This document shows, one piece after another, positions 1-8,443 of a DNA stretch of 64,000 nucleotides. The stretch is from Herbiconiux ginsengi (lineage in GTDB: Bacteria; Actinomycetota; Actinomycetes; Actinomycetales; Microbacteriaceae). Numbering within the stretch: the stretch's first letter is position 1; every line of letters begins with the position of its first letter. A model generated the notes under the pieces. That model did no database searches and was not told the DNA's origin. It saw only the letters and a list, made by a program, of their open reading frames with translations. The position numbers and the translations under genes are program-made. The stretch lies in NCBI RefSeq assembly GCF_900107435.1, contig NZ_FNPZ01000001.1, positions 1,692,165-1,756,164 on the forward strand, given 5' to 3'.

Positions 1-152
1 GTGAAGCCGTGGCCGCGGAGCGCGCCGTCGGTCGTCAGCACGACATACGCGGCGGAGTAGTCCCCGTCCTTGTTCATGGCGTCGGATCCGTCGGCGCTGA
101 GGGAGGTCGGAAAGCGCACGTCGTAGACGTCGACGCCCGTGATGATGGTCAT
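1..152 (-). CDS. L-fuconate dehydratase, N-terminal fragment (cut by window start)
   Basis: Enolase-superfamily enzyme that would dehydrate L-fuconate to 2-keto-3-deoxy-L-fuconate in oxidative L-fucose breakdown. Only about 50 residues lie in the window. They begin [17 protein letters not shown] and continue with [18 protein letters not shown] and a GHGF motif, which is the characteristic N-terminus of the fuconate dehydratase subgroup of the mandelate racemase family. The start is ATG at 152, with AAAGG about 11 bases upstream. The catalytic barrel lies outside the window, so activity cannot be judged. Two matching operator-like dyads sit 130-205 bases upstream, suggesting repression relieved by a sugar acid. 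Confidence 0.8.
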   Translation of the reverse strand, partial: MTIITGVDVYDVRFPTSLSADGSDAMNKDGDYSAAYVVLTTDGALRGHGF

Positions 153-280
153 TCGGTCAGGCCTTTCATCGGCGAGTGGGGAACGGGAATCGGGCCAGCG
201 CCTCCCGGTGAGCGCGCGCCGTCGTGCCGCGCTCCAGAGGAGCGAAGGCGACGACGGCGATCGTTCTCCCTAGCCCGCAT

Positions 281-356
281 TTCATCTGATGATTAGTAGA
301 TCCTGCCACAGAATCGGCCGATATATGGATCGAATTCTGAAATTCATCTAATGAAT
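281..356. promoter_or_regulatory. Two operator-like dyads upstream of the fuconate dehydratase gene
   Basis: TCATCTGATGA at 282-292 and ATTCATCTAATGAAT at 342-356 are both palindromic and share the core TCATCTRATGA. Their centres are 62 bases apart, close to six helical turns. The region is AT-rich compared with its surroundings, as expected for a promoter reading leftward into the fuconate dehydratase gene. A dimeric repressor of the GntR/FadR type is a reasonable guess from the family's usual role in sugar-acid catabolism, but its gene is not in the window. Confidence 0.6.
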
Positions 357-376
357 ACTGATCACCACCGGCCATC

Positions 377-405
377 GACCATCGCGCGAACGACGAGCGA
401 TGGTC
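377..405 (-). terminator. Stem-loop after the ECF T-component gene
   Basis: GACCATCGC at 377-385 pairs perfectly with GCGATGGTC at 397-405 across an 11-base loop, just downstream of the minus-strand gene ending at 420. No strong T-run follows, so termination is plausible rather than certain. Confidence 0.45.
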
Positions 406-419
406 AGGCGGGGTGGCGT

Positions 420-1250
420 TCAGAGAAGGATGGCGACGACGACGATCAGTGCGGTGATCAACCAGAAGGCGATCATGAACACCCAGTCGCGGGCGCGGAA
501 CGGAACGAGGTGTCGCTCGGTGCGGGTGGGCGAGGCTCCGAAAGCCCGTGAGTCCATCGCGAGCGCGACGCGCTCGGCGTGCCGGATTCCGCCGGCCAGC
601 AACGGCACGACCGTGCCGAGTCCGCGACGCAGCGCGGCGATCGGTCCTCGTCCCGCCGTCATCCCGCGCACCCGGTGCGCCTGGCGGATGACGTCGAGTT
701 CGTGGCCGAAGCGGGGCACGAAGCGGTAAGCGGCCAGGGCGGTGTATCCCACGCGGTACGGCACGTGGAGCTGCTGCACGAGCGCGCGCACGAGATCGGG
801 GCCGGTGGAGGTGAGCCCGGCGACGAGCGAGAGCGTCAGGATGCCGGCGAGTCGCAACGCGGTGGTGGCTCCCACCAGAAGCGCGCCGGCGTAGAGACGG
901 TAGTCGCCGATCTGCAGCAGCACGGGCGTGTCGTCGACGCGCGACGCATCCGTCCACAGGCCCAGGCTCAGCGAGAGCACGACGGTCGCGAGGGGCAGGA
1001 GCACGAAGAGGCCGAGCAGCGCGCGGCCGGAGAGGTGCGCGCCGACCAGCAGCAGCGCGAGCGCGAGCGCGATCAGGGCGAGCGGGATGCCCGGCGCGCT
1101 CGAGAAGATCAGCAACGCCATCGCCGGCAGCGGCCCGGCGATCTTCGCGAGCGGGTTGAGGCGGTGCAGGAAACGGATCGGTCCGTGGTCGGGCGCGTCG
1201 GAGTAGGGGTCGCGGGCGAGCCGGTGGGGCGGCAGCGTTGCGCGGGTCAC
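420..1250 (-). CDS. ecfT: ECF transporter transmembrane (T) component
   Basis: Energy-coupling T subunit of about 276 residues that links the ATPases to a substrate-binding S component in the membrane. The middle has several hydrophobic helices, for example around residues 35-75 and 100-160. The cytoplasmic coupling region reads AAYRFVPRFGHELDVIRQAH followed by RVRGM, which resembles the charged coupling helices of the CbiQ/EcfT family. Its start codon overlaps the end of the double ATPase gene by four bases, so the two are co-translated. The candidate S component lies at 4924-5478, which suggests a YkoEDC-like importer for a thiamine precursor or another micronutrient. Confidence 0.85.
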   Translation of the reverse strand: MTRATLPPHRLARDPYSDAPDHGPIRFLHRLNPLAKIAGPLPAMALLIFSSAPGIPLALIALALALLLVGAHLSGRALLGLFVLLPLATVVLSLSLGLWTDASRVDDTPVLLQIGDYRLYAGALLVGATTALRLAGILTLSLVAGLTSTGPDLVRALVQQLHVPYRVGYTALAAYRFVPRFGHELDVIRQAHRVRGMTAGRGPIAALRRGLGTVVPLLAGGIRHAERVALAMDSRAFGASPTRTERHLVPFRARDWVFMIAFWLITALIVVVAILL

Positions 1251-2986
1251 GGGGCGCCGCCGTCGGAGCGGTCGGGGGCCGGGGCGGGAGCGAGGTCGGC
1301 GAGCCGGGTGACCGCGTACCAGGCGGGGTCCGCCGCCGCCCGGAAGGCGCGGACCAGGGGCGGGGCGAGCAGCCCCGCTCGCTCGAGTGCGTCGCCGGCC
1401 AGCACCTCGGCGGTCGTTCCGGAGGCGGTGACGCGACCCTCGTCGAGCACCACGATGTGCGAGGCGTGGTCGGCCACGAGCTGCAGGTCGTGCGTGACCA
1501 CGACGACCGTCGTGCCCTCGCGGTTGAGCGTGGTCAGGATGTCGAGCAACTCGGCGGCGCGCTCACGATCCTGGCCGAACGTCGGCTCGTCGAGAGCGAG
1601 CACCGGGGCGCCCGCGATGAGGGCCGTGCCCACCGAGAGTCGCCGCTTCTGCCCGCCGGAGAGGAGGAAGGGATGCGCGTCACGGTGCTCCGTGAGACCG
1701 AAGCGGGCGAGCATCCGGTCGACCCGGTCGGCGATCTCGGCCGGCGCCACCCGCTGTAGTTCGAGAGCGTGGGCGAGCTCGTCGGTCACGGTGGAGCGGA
1801 TGAACTGATGCTCCGGATTCTGGAACACGAAGCCGATCGTGCGGGCGAGCGCGCGCACGTCGGCGCGGGCCGGATCGAGGCCGAGCACCTCGACCGTGCC
1901 GCGCGGAGGGGCCACGACACCGGCGACGGACTGCAGCAGGGTGGTCTTGCCGGCGCCGTTCGTGCCGACCACCGCCACGAAGGATCCGGGCGCGATGGCG
2001 AGGTCGATTCCGTGCAGGATCTCGGTTCGCCCCCGGCTGACGCGGAGGCCTGTGACCCGGATCGCGGGCTCGACGAGTGCAGCGGCGTGCGGGGTGCGCA
2101 CCGGCGCCTCGACGGGGGAAGGACGCGCGGGCAGCGCATCCAGGGCCGCCGTCAGCTCGGGCGGGGTGAGCGGGAGGGACGGCACCGCGAAGCCCGCGGA
2201 GCGCAGGCGCAGGCCGGCGAGCGTCGCGCTCGGGAGCCAGACGCCGAGGGCGAGCAATTCGTCGACGTGCTCGCGCAGCACCTCGGCGGCTGGTCCGTCG
2301 AAGGCGAGCCGGCCCATCCGGTCGATCACGACGACCCGATCGACGATCTTCATCGCCGCATCGAGGTCGTGCTCGATCAGCACGAGCGCATGGTCACCGC
2401 CCCGCACCAATTCGCCGAGCACCGCGTACACCTCCTCGGTGCCGACCGGATCGAGGTTCGCGGTGGGCTCGTCGAGCACGATGACCGGGGAACGGAGGGC
2501 GAGCGCGCAGGCGATGGCGAGGCGTTGCCGGCCACCGCCCGAGAGCCGGTCGGGGTTCTCGCTCCGGCGCTCCCAGAGGCCGACCTGGCGCAGGGCCGTC
2601 TCGGCACGGGCGAGCACGTCTTCGACGGGGAGCGAGAGGTTCTCGGGGCCGAAGCACACCTCGTCGAGCAGTGTTCCGGTGACGATCTGCGCATCCGGGT
2701 CTTGGAAGACCATCGAGACCGTCTCGCTGAGCCGGGCGACCGTGGTGTCGGTGGTCGAGACGCCGTCGACCAGCACCGTTCCGTCGATGACGGCCGGAAC
2801 CGCGTGGGGGATGAGACCGTCGAGCGCCAGGGCGAGCGTCGACTTGCCGCTTCCGGAAGGGCCGAGCAGCAGCACGACTTCGCCGGGCCGAACGTCGAAA
2901 CTCACGCCGTCGGGCGTGAACCGGGCGTTGCCGTCGTGGCGGATGCGCGCATCCGCTACCCGGATGACGGGGGAGCTCGGGCTCAT
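1247..2986 (-). CDS. ECF transporter double ATPase (two fused ATP-binding domains)
   Basis: A 579-residue protein carrying two complete ABC ATPase domains, like YkoD. Domain 1 (about residues 8-240) has Walker A GPSGSGKST, signature LSGGGRQR and Walker B IVLDEPTANLD. Domain 2 (about 305-540) has Walker A GTNGAGKTT, signature LSGGQKRR and VLALDEPTFG. It powers uptake through the adjacent T component, whose gene it overlaps by four bases. No TPP riboswitch-like sequence was recognised upstream. Instead a DtxR/IdeR-like box lies 55-73 bases before the start, so iron control is possible. The substrate is unknown. Confidence 0.88.
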   Translation of the reverse strand: MSPSSPVIRVADARIRHDGNARFTPDGVSFDVRPGEVVLLLGPSGSGKSTLALALDGLIPHAVPAVIDGTVLVDGVSTTDTTVARLSETVSMVFQDPDAQIVTGTLLDEVCFGPENLSLPVEDVLARAETALRQVGLWERRSENPDRLSGGGRQRLAIACALALRSPVIVLDEPTANLDPVGTEEVYAVLGELVRGGDHALVLIEHDLDAAMKIVDRVVVIDRMGRLAFDGPAAEVLREHVDELLALGVWLPSATLAGLRLRSAGFAVPSLPLTPPELTAALDALPARPSPVEAPVRTPHAAALVEPAIRVTGLRVSRGRTEILHGIDLAIAPGSFVAVVGTNGAGKTTLLQSVAGVVAPPRGTVEVLGLDPARADVRALARTIGFVFQNPEHQFIRSTVTDELAHALELQRVAPAEIADRVDRMLARFGLTEHRDAHPFLLSGGQKRRLSVGTALIAGAPVLALDEPTFGQDRERAAELLDILTTLNREGTTVVVVTHDLQLVADHASHIVVLDEGRVTASGTTAEVLAGDALERAGLLAPPLVRAFRAAADPAWYAVTRLADLAPAPAPDRSDGGAP

Positions 2987-3040
2987 GGCGCCTTTCGGAC
3001 GGCTTCGGACAGGGCGGATCGCGTCACTCTGCCCTCTAGC

Positions 3041-3059
3041 TTAGGTAAGCCTTGCCATT
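3041..3059. promoter_or_regulatory. DtxR/IdeR-like iron box
   Basis: TTAGGTAAGCCTTGCCATT keeps the GGTAAG-CTT-CC core of actinobacterial iron-repressor sites. The inner 13 bases are palindromic with one mismatched pair. The outer right arm is degenerate. It lies between the divergent ECF ATPase gene and the envelope gene starting at 3194, so either could be the target. Confidence 0.5.
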
Positions 3060-3193
3060 CCGGGAGAGGCGTTCGGGGGAGTGTGAGCCGCCCTCTGGGT
3101 TTTTCCAGCGAGGAGCCGCTATTCTCGTATGGCCCCCGGTTCTCTTCGCCGCCCGCGGAAACGGCCATCCGTAAGATCCCGAAAGCACTTCGT

Positions 3194-4909
3194 TTGACAA
3201 ACCCGGAATCGCGATCCGACGAGAAGTCGGCTCGCAGAGCGCACCTCGACGGTTCGTCGACCCCGCTCACCCGGCGGCAGCTGCGCGAAGTGGCGCTCGA
3301 ACGGGAGGCTCGGGATTCTGCGGCGGCCAGGGCATCCGAACCCAGGATGCTGAGCCGGCGGGAGCGGATCGCGGCCGAAGCCGCCGCGGCCCATGTGGCA
3401 GCCGCTGACACCTCGGCGGCCGAGATCTCAGCTGCCGACGTGGTCGCCGACGCCGCCGTGCCGGTCGTCACGACCGAGATCGTGATCGTGCCCGTGGCGG
3501 AGCCTGCTCCGCTCACCCGGCGCCAGCTGCGCGATCGCGAGCAGCAGCTGCGTGCCCGCGAGGCCGAGCTCCGCGCCGAGGAGATCGCCGATCTCGAGAT
3601 CGCGGCCCTCGACTCCGGCCCCCTGGAGCCGGCGGTGGAGCTCGCGCTCGAACCCGTCGTGCCCGAGTCGGCCGTGGGGCGACTCGAAGCCGCCGAGCCG
3701 GCCCTTCACCTCGCGCCGTCGACCCGCCGCGAGCGGCGCCGGGCGTCCCAGCCGCTGCCGGCCGCTGCCACGCCCGAGGTCGCCGAGGCGGAATTCCTCG
3801 ACACGGCGCCGCCCCCCGCCGCTCCGTCTGCGCCCGACTCCGCGCGGGTCTCGACGTCTGGCTCCGGCTTCGCCTCCGCGCCCCCCCTCGCCCCCGCGCC
3901 CGCCTTCGCTTCCGCGACACCGTTCTCCGAAGCATCCCTCGAACCGTTCGTGGCCCGATCGGCGTCGTTGGCGCTCTCCGCCCCGACCTCGCCGGCCGAC
4001 CTCGCCTCTGACGACGCCGGTGCCGGCCGCGCCCGGGCATCCGTGGCCCGGGCCTCTGGCTCGCGTCGTCGCTCCGGCTCCGACCGCTCGACCAAGCCGC
4101 CGCGCCCCGGCCGCGGCGCCTGGGCCAGGGCCGGACTCACCGCCGTGGCCATGACCTTCGTGCTCGGCATCACGGCGGTCACCGCCATCCCCTCCACCGT
4201 CTCGGCCAGCCCCGTCGACGCGAACGTGGTGAACCTCAGCCTCAACGCGGGCACGGCGCCGGCCCCTCAGCAGCTGATCACGGCGGGCTCGGCCTCCGAG
4301 GTGGTCAACCGCGACGGTTACGCCGTCACCGATGCGGGCGAGCTGCAGGCTGCGGGCTACTCCACGGCGCAGCTGCTCGTGGGCCGCTCGCTCGCGCAAG
4401 AGCTGGTGAACGCGGTCGACGCGGGCAAGCTCGTCGGCTCGACACCCGATCACATCAAGGAGATCCGCTGGATCGCCCAGGGCGTCACGGTTCCCGACTG
4501 CGGCGTCGACTACCGCGTGCTCGAGATCATCGCCATCGCCGTGCGCAACTTCGACCAGGTGGGCGTGAGCGACATCAACCGCAAGTGCACCGGCCAGATC
4601 GAGGGTGCGGGCACCAGCTCCTCGCATTACATCGACGGTGGCGGCCACGCCGTCGACTTCTACTTGCTCAACAACAAGAGCCTCGACGGCACCGATGCCG
4701 GCACGCTCAAGCTGATCAGCCTGCTCGACCCGGTGATGCCCGTGGGCTCGCACGTCGGCCAGGCCCAGTGCCGTGCCTCCGCCGGCATCAAGCTGCAGCT
4801 GACCAACTGGACCGAGTTCGACGACGCCTGCACGCACATGCACGTCGACGTGCCGGTGACGGATGCGCCGCTCCTGCTCACCGACGACGCCCTGCTCGCC
4901 GCGCAGTAG
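3194..4909 (+). CDS. Single-pass envelope protein with an M15-like C-terminal domain
   Basis: About 571 residues. The first 310 are Ala/Pro-rich and charged, with repeated LTRRQLR and SRRER motifs, and are probably cytoplasmic. One membrane segment follows near residues 312-336 (GLTAVAMTFVLGITAVTAIP). The outer part has a SSHYIDGGGHAVDF motif near residue 475 and HMHVDV near 548, the metal-ligand pattern of M15/D-Ala-D-Ala carboxypeptidase-type folds. A TTG start at 3194 is chosen because the following residues (SRSDEKSARR) align with the TTG-started paralog at 19961 (SRPDDDSSKR). The segment just outside the membrane (RDGYAVTDAGELQAAGY) is also shared. A cell-wall role is inferred. Confidence 0.7.
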   Translation: MTNPESRSDEKSARRAHLDGSSTPLTRRQLREVALEREARDSAAARASEPRMLSRRERIAAEAAAAHVAAADTSAAEISAADVVADAAVPVVTTEIVIVPVAEPAPLTRRQLRDREQQLRAREAELRAEEIADLEIAALDSGPLEPAVELALEPVVPESAVGRLEAAEPALHLAPSTRRERRRASQPLPAAATPEVAEAEFLDTAPPPAAPSAPDSARVSTSGSGFASAPPLAPAPAFASATPFSEASLEPFVARSASLALSAPTSPADLASDDAGAGRARASVARASGSRRRSGSDRSTKPPRPGRGAWARAGLTAVAMTFVLGITAVTAIPSTVSASPVDANVVNLSLNAGTAPAPQQLITAGSASEVVNRDGYAVTDAGELQAAGYSTAQLLVGRSLAQELVNAVDAGKLVGSTPDHIKEIRWIAQGVTVPDCGVDYRVLEIIAIAVRNFDQVGVSDINRKCTGQIEGAGTSSSHYIDGGGHAVDFYLLNNKSLDGTDAGTLKLISLLDPVMPVGSHVGQAQCRASAGIKLQLTNWTEFDDACTHMHVDVPVTDAPLLLTDDALLAAQ

Positions 4910-4923
4910 CGCGAGGCCGGCGG

Positions 4924-5478
4924 CTACGGCCGATCGGTGGGCCGTGCGATGCCGCGGGCGACGCCCGTCGCCGCGAGCGCCCGGGCGACGGCGATCGCGA
5001 GCAGCGTGAAGATCACGGGCGACAGCACCGAACCGGCCACGAGCACGATCGCGCCGGCCGGGTCGAGTTCGCGGGCGCCCACCAGGCGGTACATGCCGAT
5101 GGCGAGGATGATTCCCGCGAACACGGCGCCGGCCACGAAGAGCCACGCGGGCCAGCGGCGGTAGCGGAAGATCAGGAAGGGCAGCTCCTGCACCGCGCCG
5201 ATGCCGACGGCGATCAGCGCGGCCAGAAAGCCCAGCGGCTGGAAGGCGGCCGAGACGAGACCCGAGAGCACTGCCACGAGCAAGGCGACCCCGCCGCGAC
5301 GGAACAGGTATTGCGCCACGGCGCCCGGCAGGAAGTACACCCCCAACGTCAGCCCGTAGAGCATCGGCACGACCGCGTTGATCGTGCCACCGAGGTACGA
5401 CGCCATGATGTACAGGATGCCGCCGGCGACCCCGATCGCAGCGCAGCTGAGCAGCAGGCGGGTGCTGGTGTTCTTCAT
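4924..5478 (-). CDS. ECF transporter S component, YkoE family
   Basis: A 184-residue membrane protein with about five or six hydrophobic helices. It resembles the YkoE substrate-binding component, which pairs with YkoD (double ATPase) and YkoC (T component) to import hydroxymethylpyrimidine/thiamine precursors. Those partners are encoded on the same strand at 420-2986 but are separated from it by the oppositely oriented envelope gene. It starts with ATG at 5478 behind CTGGAGGACAG. No riboswitch was recognised upstream. It converges with the envelope gene, leaving a 14-base gap. The substrate is not certain. Confidence 0.75.
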   Translation of the reverse strand: MKNTSTRLLLSCAAIGVAGGILYIMASYLGGTINAVVPMLYGLTLGVYFLPGAVAQYLFRRGGVALLVAVLSGLVSAAFQPLGFLAALIAVGIGAVQELPFLIFRYRRWPAWLFVAGAVFAGIILAIGMYRLVGARELDPAGAIVLVAGSVLSPVIFTLLAIAVARALAATGVARGIARPTDRP

Positions 5479-5553
5479 CTGTCCTCCAGCAGAAGTCTAG
5501 GGCGGCCCGGCGCTGCTCCCGCCGCGGAGCCGTGCGCGTGCGACGATCTCACC

Positions 5554-6210
5554 ATGGGAGAACGAGAATCCCGCACGGCGCGGATGCGCCACGCCCGCGT
5601 GCGCTTCGCGGTGATGGGTGCGGTCGGGCTGGCCGTGGCAGCGGCATCCGCTCTGCTGGGTTACATCCAGGTGGCGGCGATCGCCGGCTGGGGGGCGGCG
5701 TGCGTCGTCTACCTGCTCTGGATCTGGTCGAAGGTCGGAACGATGGATGCGCGGGAGACCGAGGAGCACGCCTTCCGTGAGGATCCGACCCGCACCGTCA
5801 GCGACGTTCTGCTCATCCTGGCGAGCATTGCGAGCGTGGTGGTGGTGATCTACGTGCTGGTGCTCTCGAACGGCTCCGCGGGTGTCGAGCGCGACGTGCT
5901 GAGCGGCATCGCCGTGCTCAGCGTGGTGCTCTCCTGGTGTCTCGTGCACACCCTCTACACACTGCGGTACGCCGTGGTCTACTACTCGGGCACGCGCGGC
6001 GGCGTCTCGTTCAATCAGGACGAGCTGCCCCGTTACGCCGACTTCGCCTACCTGGCGTTCACGCTGGGCATGACCTACCAGGTGTCCGACACCAACCTCA
6101 CCTCCTCGGCCATCCGGATGACGGCGCTCCGGCACGCCTTGCTGTCCTACCTCTTCGGGTCGGTCATCCTGGCGAGCCTCGTGAACCTCTTGGCAGGGTT
6201 CACGCCGTGA
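5554..6210 (+). CDS. DUF1345 family membrane protein
   Basis: 218 residues with about five transmembrane segments and the family's central TLYTLRYAVVYYSG region, then YADFAYLAFTLGMTYQVSDT, typical of DUF1345. The ATG at 5554 is the first start after the divergent YkoE-like gene. The function is unknown across the family. It is divergent from the S-component gene across 75 bases, which must hold both promoters. Confidence 0.8.
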   Translation: MGERESRTARMRHARVRFAVMGAVGLAVAAASALLGYIQVAAIAGWGAACVVYLLWIWSKVGTMDARETEEHAFREDPTRTVSDVLLILASIASVVVVIYVLVLSNGSAGVERDVLSGIAVLSVVLSWCLVHTLYTLRYAVVYYSGTRGGVSFNQDELPRYADFAYLAFTLGMTYQVSDTNLTSSAIRMTALRHALLSYLFGSVILASLVNLLAGFTP

Positions 6211-6267
6211 CGCTAGCGTGGTGACACCGTCCGCACGAGGGGGTGCGGCACGAACGAAGGAGTTCTC

Positions 6268-6642
6268 ATGGCTCAACGACCCGGGGGAGTCACCCTCGTC
6301 GCCGTCATCGTCTGGATCCAGGGCCTGCTGACCCTGATCGGCGGCATCATCGCCCTGATCGGCGCGTTCGCCCCCGGCGTGGTGGGCGGGGCCTTCCTCG
6401 CCGTGGCGATCATCTCGATCGTCATCGGCATCATCACCATCGCCGTCGGATTCGGGCTGTTGCGCGGCAGCAACGGCGCGCGCATCCTCACCACCGTCGT
6501 GCTCGTCATCTCGCTGGCCACCGCGATCTTCTCCCTGTTCACCACCAACAGCTTCTGGAGTCAGGTGGTCAGTGCGCTGCTCGCGGTGATCGGCCTCATC
6601 CTGCTCTACACGCAGCGCGCGAACGAGTACTTTCGCGAATGA
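6268..6642 (+). CDS. Small four-helix membrane protein of unknown function
   Basis: 124 residues, almost entirely hydrophobic, with four predicted membrane helices and a conserved-looking GFGLLRGSNGARI loop between helices 2 and 3. A clear ribosome site (GAAGGAG) precedes the ATG. It lies alone between two unrelated genes in the same direction. The arrangement resembles small actinobacterial membrane proteins with four helices. I do not assign a function. Confidence 0.75.
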   Translation: MAQRPGGVTLVAVIVWIQGLLTLIGGIIALIGAFAPGVVGGAFLAVAIISIVIGIITIAVGFGLLRGSNGARILTTVVLVISLATAIFSLFTTNSFWSQVVSALLAVIGLILLYTQRANEYFRE

Positions 6643-6728
6643 GTGAGTAATTCTCGTCGAACTGCTGCACTTCATCGACCGAAGTGCCATACTGCTGAGG
6701 AATTGTCATCTACTCAGGAGTGTGAATC

Positions 6729-8057
6729 ATGCCGGTCATCACCGATTCAGTGCACGACAAACGGTATGGGCGCGGGCGGCGCCGGATGGCCGCGGTCCTC
6801 GCGGCCGGTGCCGTGGTGGGAGCCGTTGCGTTCGCGCCCTCGGCGGCGAACGCCGACGAGCTCATTCCGGTGTTGAACGACGACGCCTACACGCTCACGG
6901 CGGGTCAGACCTTCACCACTCCTGCCGGACAGGGGGTGTTCGCGAACGACGTCGACCTCGGGCTGACTCCGCTCATCTCCATCGTGACCGGCCCGTCGCA
7001 CGGCACCATCGACGGTCTCGGCGAGGGCGGGGAGTTCACCTACACACCTGACAGCAGGTTCTCGGGCGAGGACTCCTTCGTCTACTGCGTGAAACTGGCC
7101 AAGGCCATCCCGTGCCTGCCGCTGCTCACGGGCACGGTGACGCTCACGGTCGACCCCACGATCGAGCGCATCGGCGGCGCCGACCGCTATGCGGTGTCGG
7201 CGGGCGTCTCGGCGAAGTTCGCGAGTGAGATCGACACCGTCTACGTGGCGTCGGGCGCGGTGTTCCCCGATGCCCTCTCCGCCTCGGCGGCGGCCGGAGC
7301 GCAAGACGCTCCCGTGCTCCTGGTCACCAAAGACACGATTCCGGCGCTGGTCGACGCCGAGCTGAGGCGGCTGCAGCCCCACCGGATCGCGCTGATGGGC
7401 GGCCCGAACACCATCAGCCCCGCCATCGAGACGGCACTCGGCGCCTACGCCGATGTGGTGGAGCGCGTCGGCGGCGCCGACCGCTACGCCGTCTCCGCAG
7501 CGGTCTCGCGTGGTGTCTTCGCTCCGCAACCCGCCGTGGCCTACGTGGCCTCGGGCGAGGTGTTCCCGGATGCGCTGTCGGGCTCGGCGGCGGCCGGATT
7601 GCTGGGCGGGCCGGTGCTGCTCGTCACGAAGACCGGAGTACCGGCCGATGTGAAGACCGAGCTGGAGCGCCTCGACCCCGACCGCATCGTGGTGCTCGGC
7701 GGCACGAACACGATCGCCGAGTCGGTCGCCACCGGTCTCACCGCCATCGCGCCGACCACGCGCATCGATGGCGCCGACCGCTACGCCGTGTCGTCGAGCG
7801 TCTCGGCCGATGCCTTCGACGTCGACGACACCGGCACCGTGTACGTGGCCTCGGGCGAGGTGTTCCCGGATGCGCTGTCCGGCTCGGCCGCCGCCATCCA
7901 GTTCCATGCTCCCGTGCTGCTCGTGACGAAGGACAGCGTCCCGGCCACGATCGTGTCGGAGTTGGAGCGGATCGACCCGGTTCACATCGTGGTGCTCGGT
8001 GGGGTCAACACCATCTCCGAGGCCACCTACATGAAGCTGGCCACCTACCTGGGTTAG
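6729..8057 (+). CDS. Secreted protein with Ig-like domain and three cell-wall-binding (CWB2) repeats
   Basis: 442 residues. The first 38 or so form a signal peptide ending in SAANADE. Residues about 45-140 form a bacterial Ig/cadherin-like domain (VLNDDAYTLTAG, GVFANDVD, GEFTYTPDSRFSGEDSF). Three repeats follow, each opening with RIGGADRYAVS or a variant and containing VYVASGxVFPDALSxSAAA and LLVTK, the PF04122 cell-wall-binding repeat. No enzyme domain is present, so it is probably a surface-anchored structural or adhesive protein. AGGAG lies 9-13 bases before the ATG. Confidence 0.88.
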   Translation: MPVITDSVHDKRYGRGRRRMAAVLAAGAVVGAVAFAPSAANADELIPVLNDDAYTLTAGQTFTTPAGQGVFANDVDLGLTPLISIVTGPSHGTIDGLGEGGEFTYTPDSRFSGEDSFVYCVKLAKAIPCLPLLTGTVTLTVDPTIERIGGADRYAVSAGVSAKFASEIDTVYVASGAVFPDALSASAAAGAQDAPVLLVTKDTIPALVDAELRRLQPHRIALMGGPNTISPAIETALGAYADVVERVGGADRYAVSAAVSRGVFAPQPAVAYVASGEVFPDALSGSAAAGLLGGPVLLVTKTGVPADVKTELERLDPDRIVVLGGTNTIAESVATGLTAIAPTTRIDGADRYAVSSSVSADAFDVDDTGTVYVASGEVFPDALSGSAAAIQFHAPVLLVTKDSVPATIVSELERIDPVHIVVLGGVNTISEATYMKLATYLG

Positions 8058-8070
8058 GCGGTCTCAGACA

Positions 8071-8109
8071 GGCGACGGTCGGTTCTCCCCGGAGCCGGCC
8101 GTCGTCGCC
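8071..8109. terminator. GC-rich stem-loop between convergent genes
   Basis: ACGGTCGG (8075-8082) pairs with CCGGCCGT (8095-8102) with one G-U pair, and flanking bases extend the stem imperfectly. It sits between the surface-protein stop at 8057 and the convergent DUF202 stop at 8111. It may serve both directions. Confidence 0.4.
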
Positions 8110-8110
8110 G

Positions 8111-8443
8111 TCAGAAGAGGGCGACGAGGGCGAAGATCACGCCGAGCACGGCCGTGGCGATCAACAGCACGGCGATGCGGGTGAGCGGCGTCCACGCGGA
8201 GACCCGGCTCTTGCGGGCGGCAGCGCGCCGGGAGAAGAAGAGGGTCGCGCCGGCGCCCACCGCCACCAGGGCCGCGATCGCGGTGCCGATCAGGAAGCCG
8301 CCGCGCAGGCACGCGAAGGCGAGCAGCAGCGCGACCATCGCGGTGGACAGCGCCGTGCGCTGCCAGGCCAAGGCGGTGCGCTCGGGCTGCAGACCCGGGT
8401 CACGCGGCTTCGTCGCATCGCTCCGCACCGGCTTCGGGGTCAC
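8111..8443 (-). CDS. DUF202 family membrane protein (second of pair)
   Basis: 110 residues with three membrane segments. It has the DUF202 hallmark LQPERTALAWQRTALS near its N-terminus. The GTG start overlaps the stop of the upstream DUF202 gene in a GTGA arrangement, so translation is coupled. Paired short and long DUF202 proteins are common in actinobacteria. The function is unknown. Confidence 0.85.
   Translation of the reverse strand: MTPKPVRSDATKPRDPGLQPERTALAWQRTALSTAMVALLLAFACLRGGFLIGTAIAALVAVGAGATLFFSRRAAARKSRVSAWTPLTRIAVLLIATAVLGVIFALVALF

Noticed and set aside
1769..3193. Upstream extension of the M15-like envelope gene to give over 1000 residues
   Set aside because: The extension is antisense to the ECF ATPase gene and is biased in composition. 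The TTG at 3194 aligns with the paralog's start.
2987..3193. TTTGACA at 3193-3199 as a -35 box
   Set aside because: It overlaps the start codon of the envelope gene and no -10 sequence lies 17 bases downstream.
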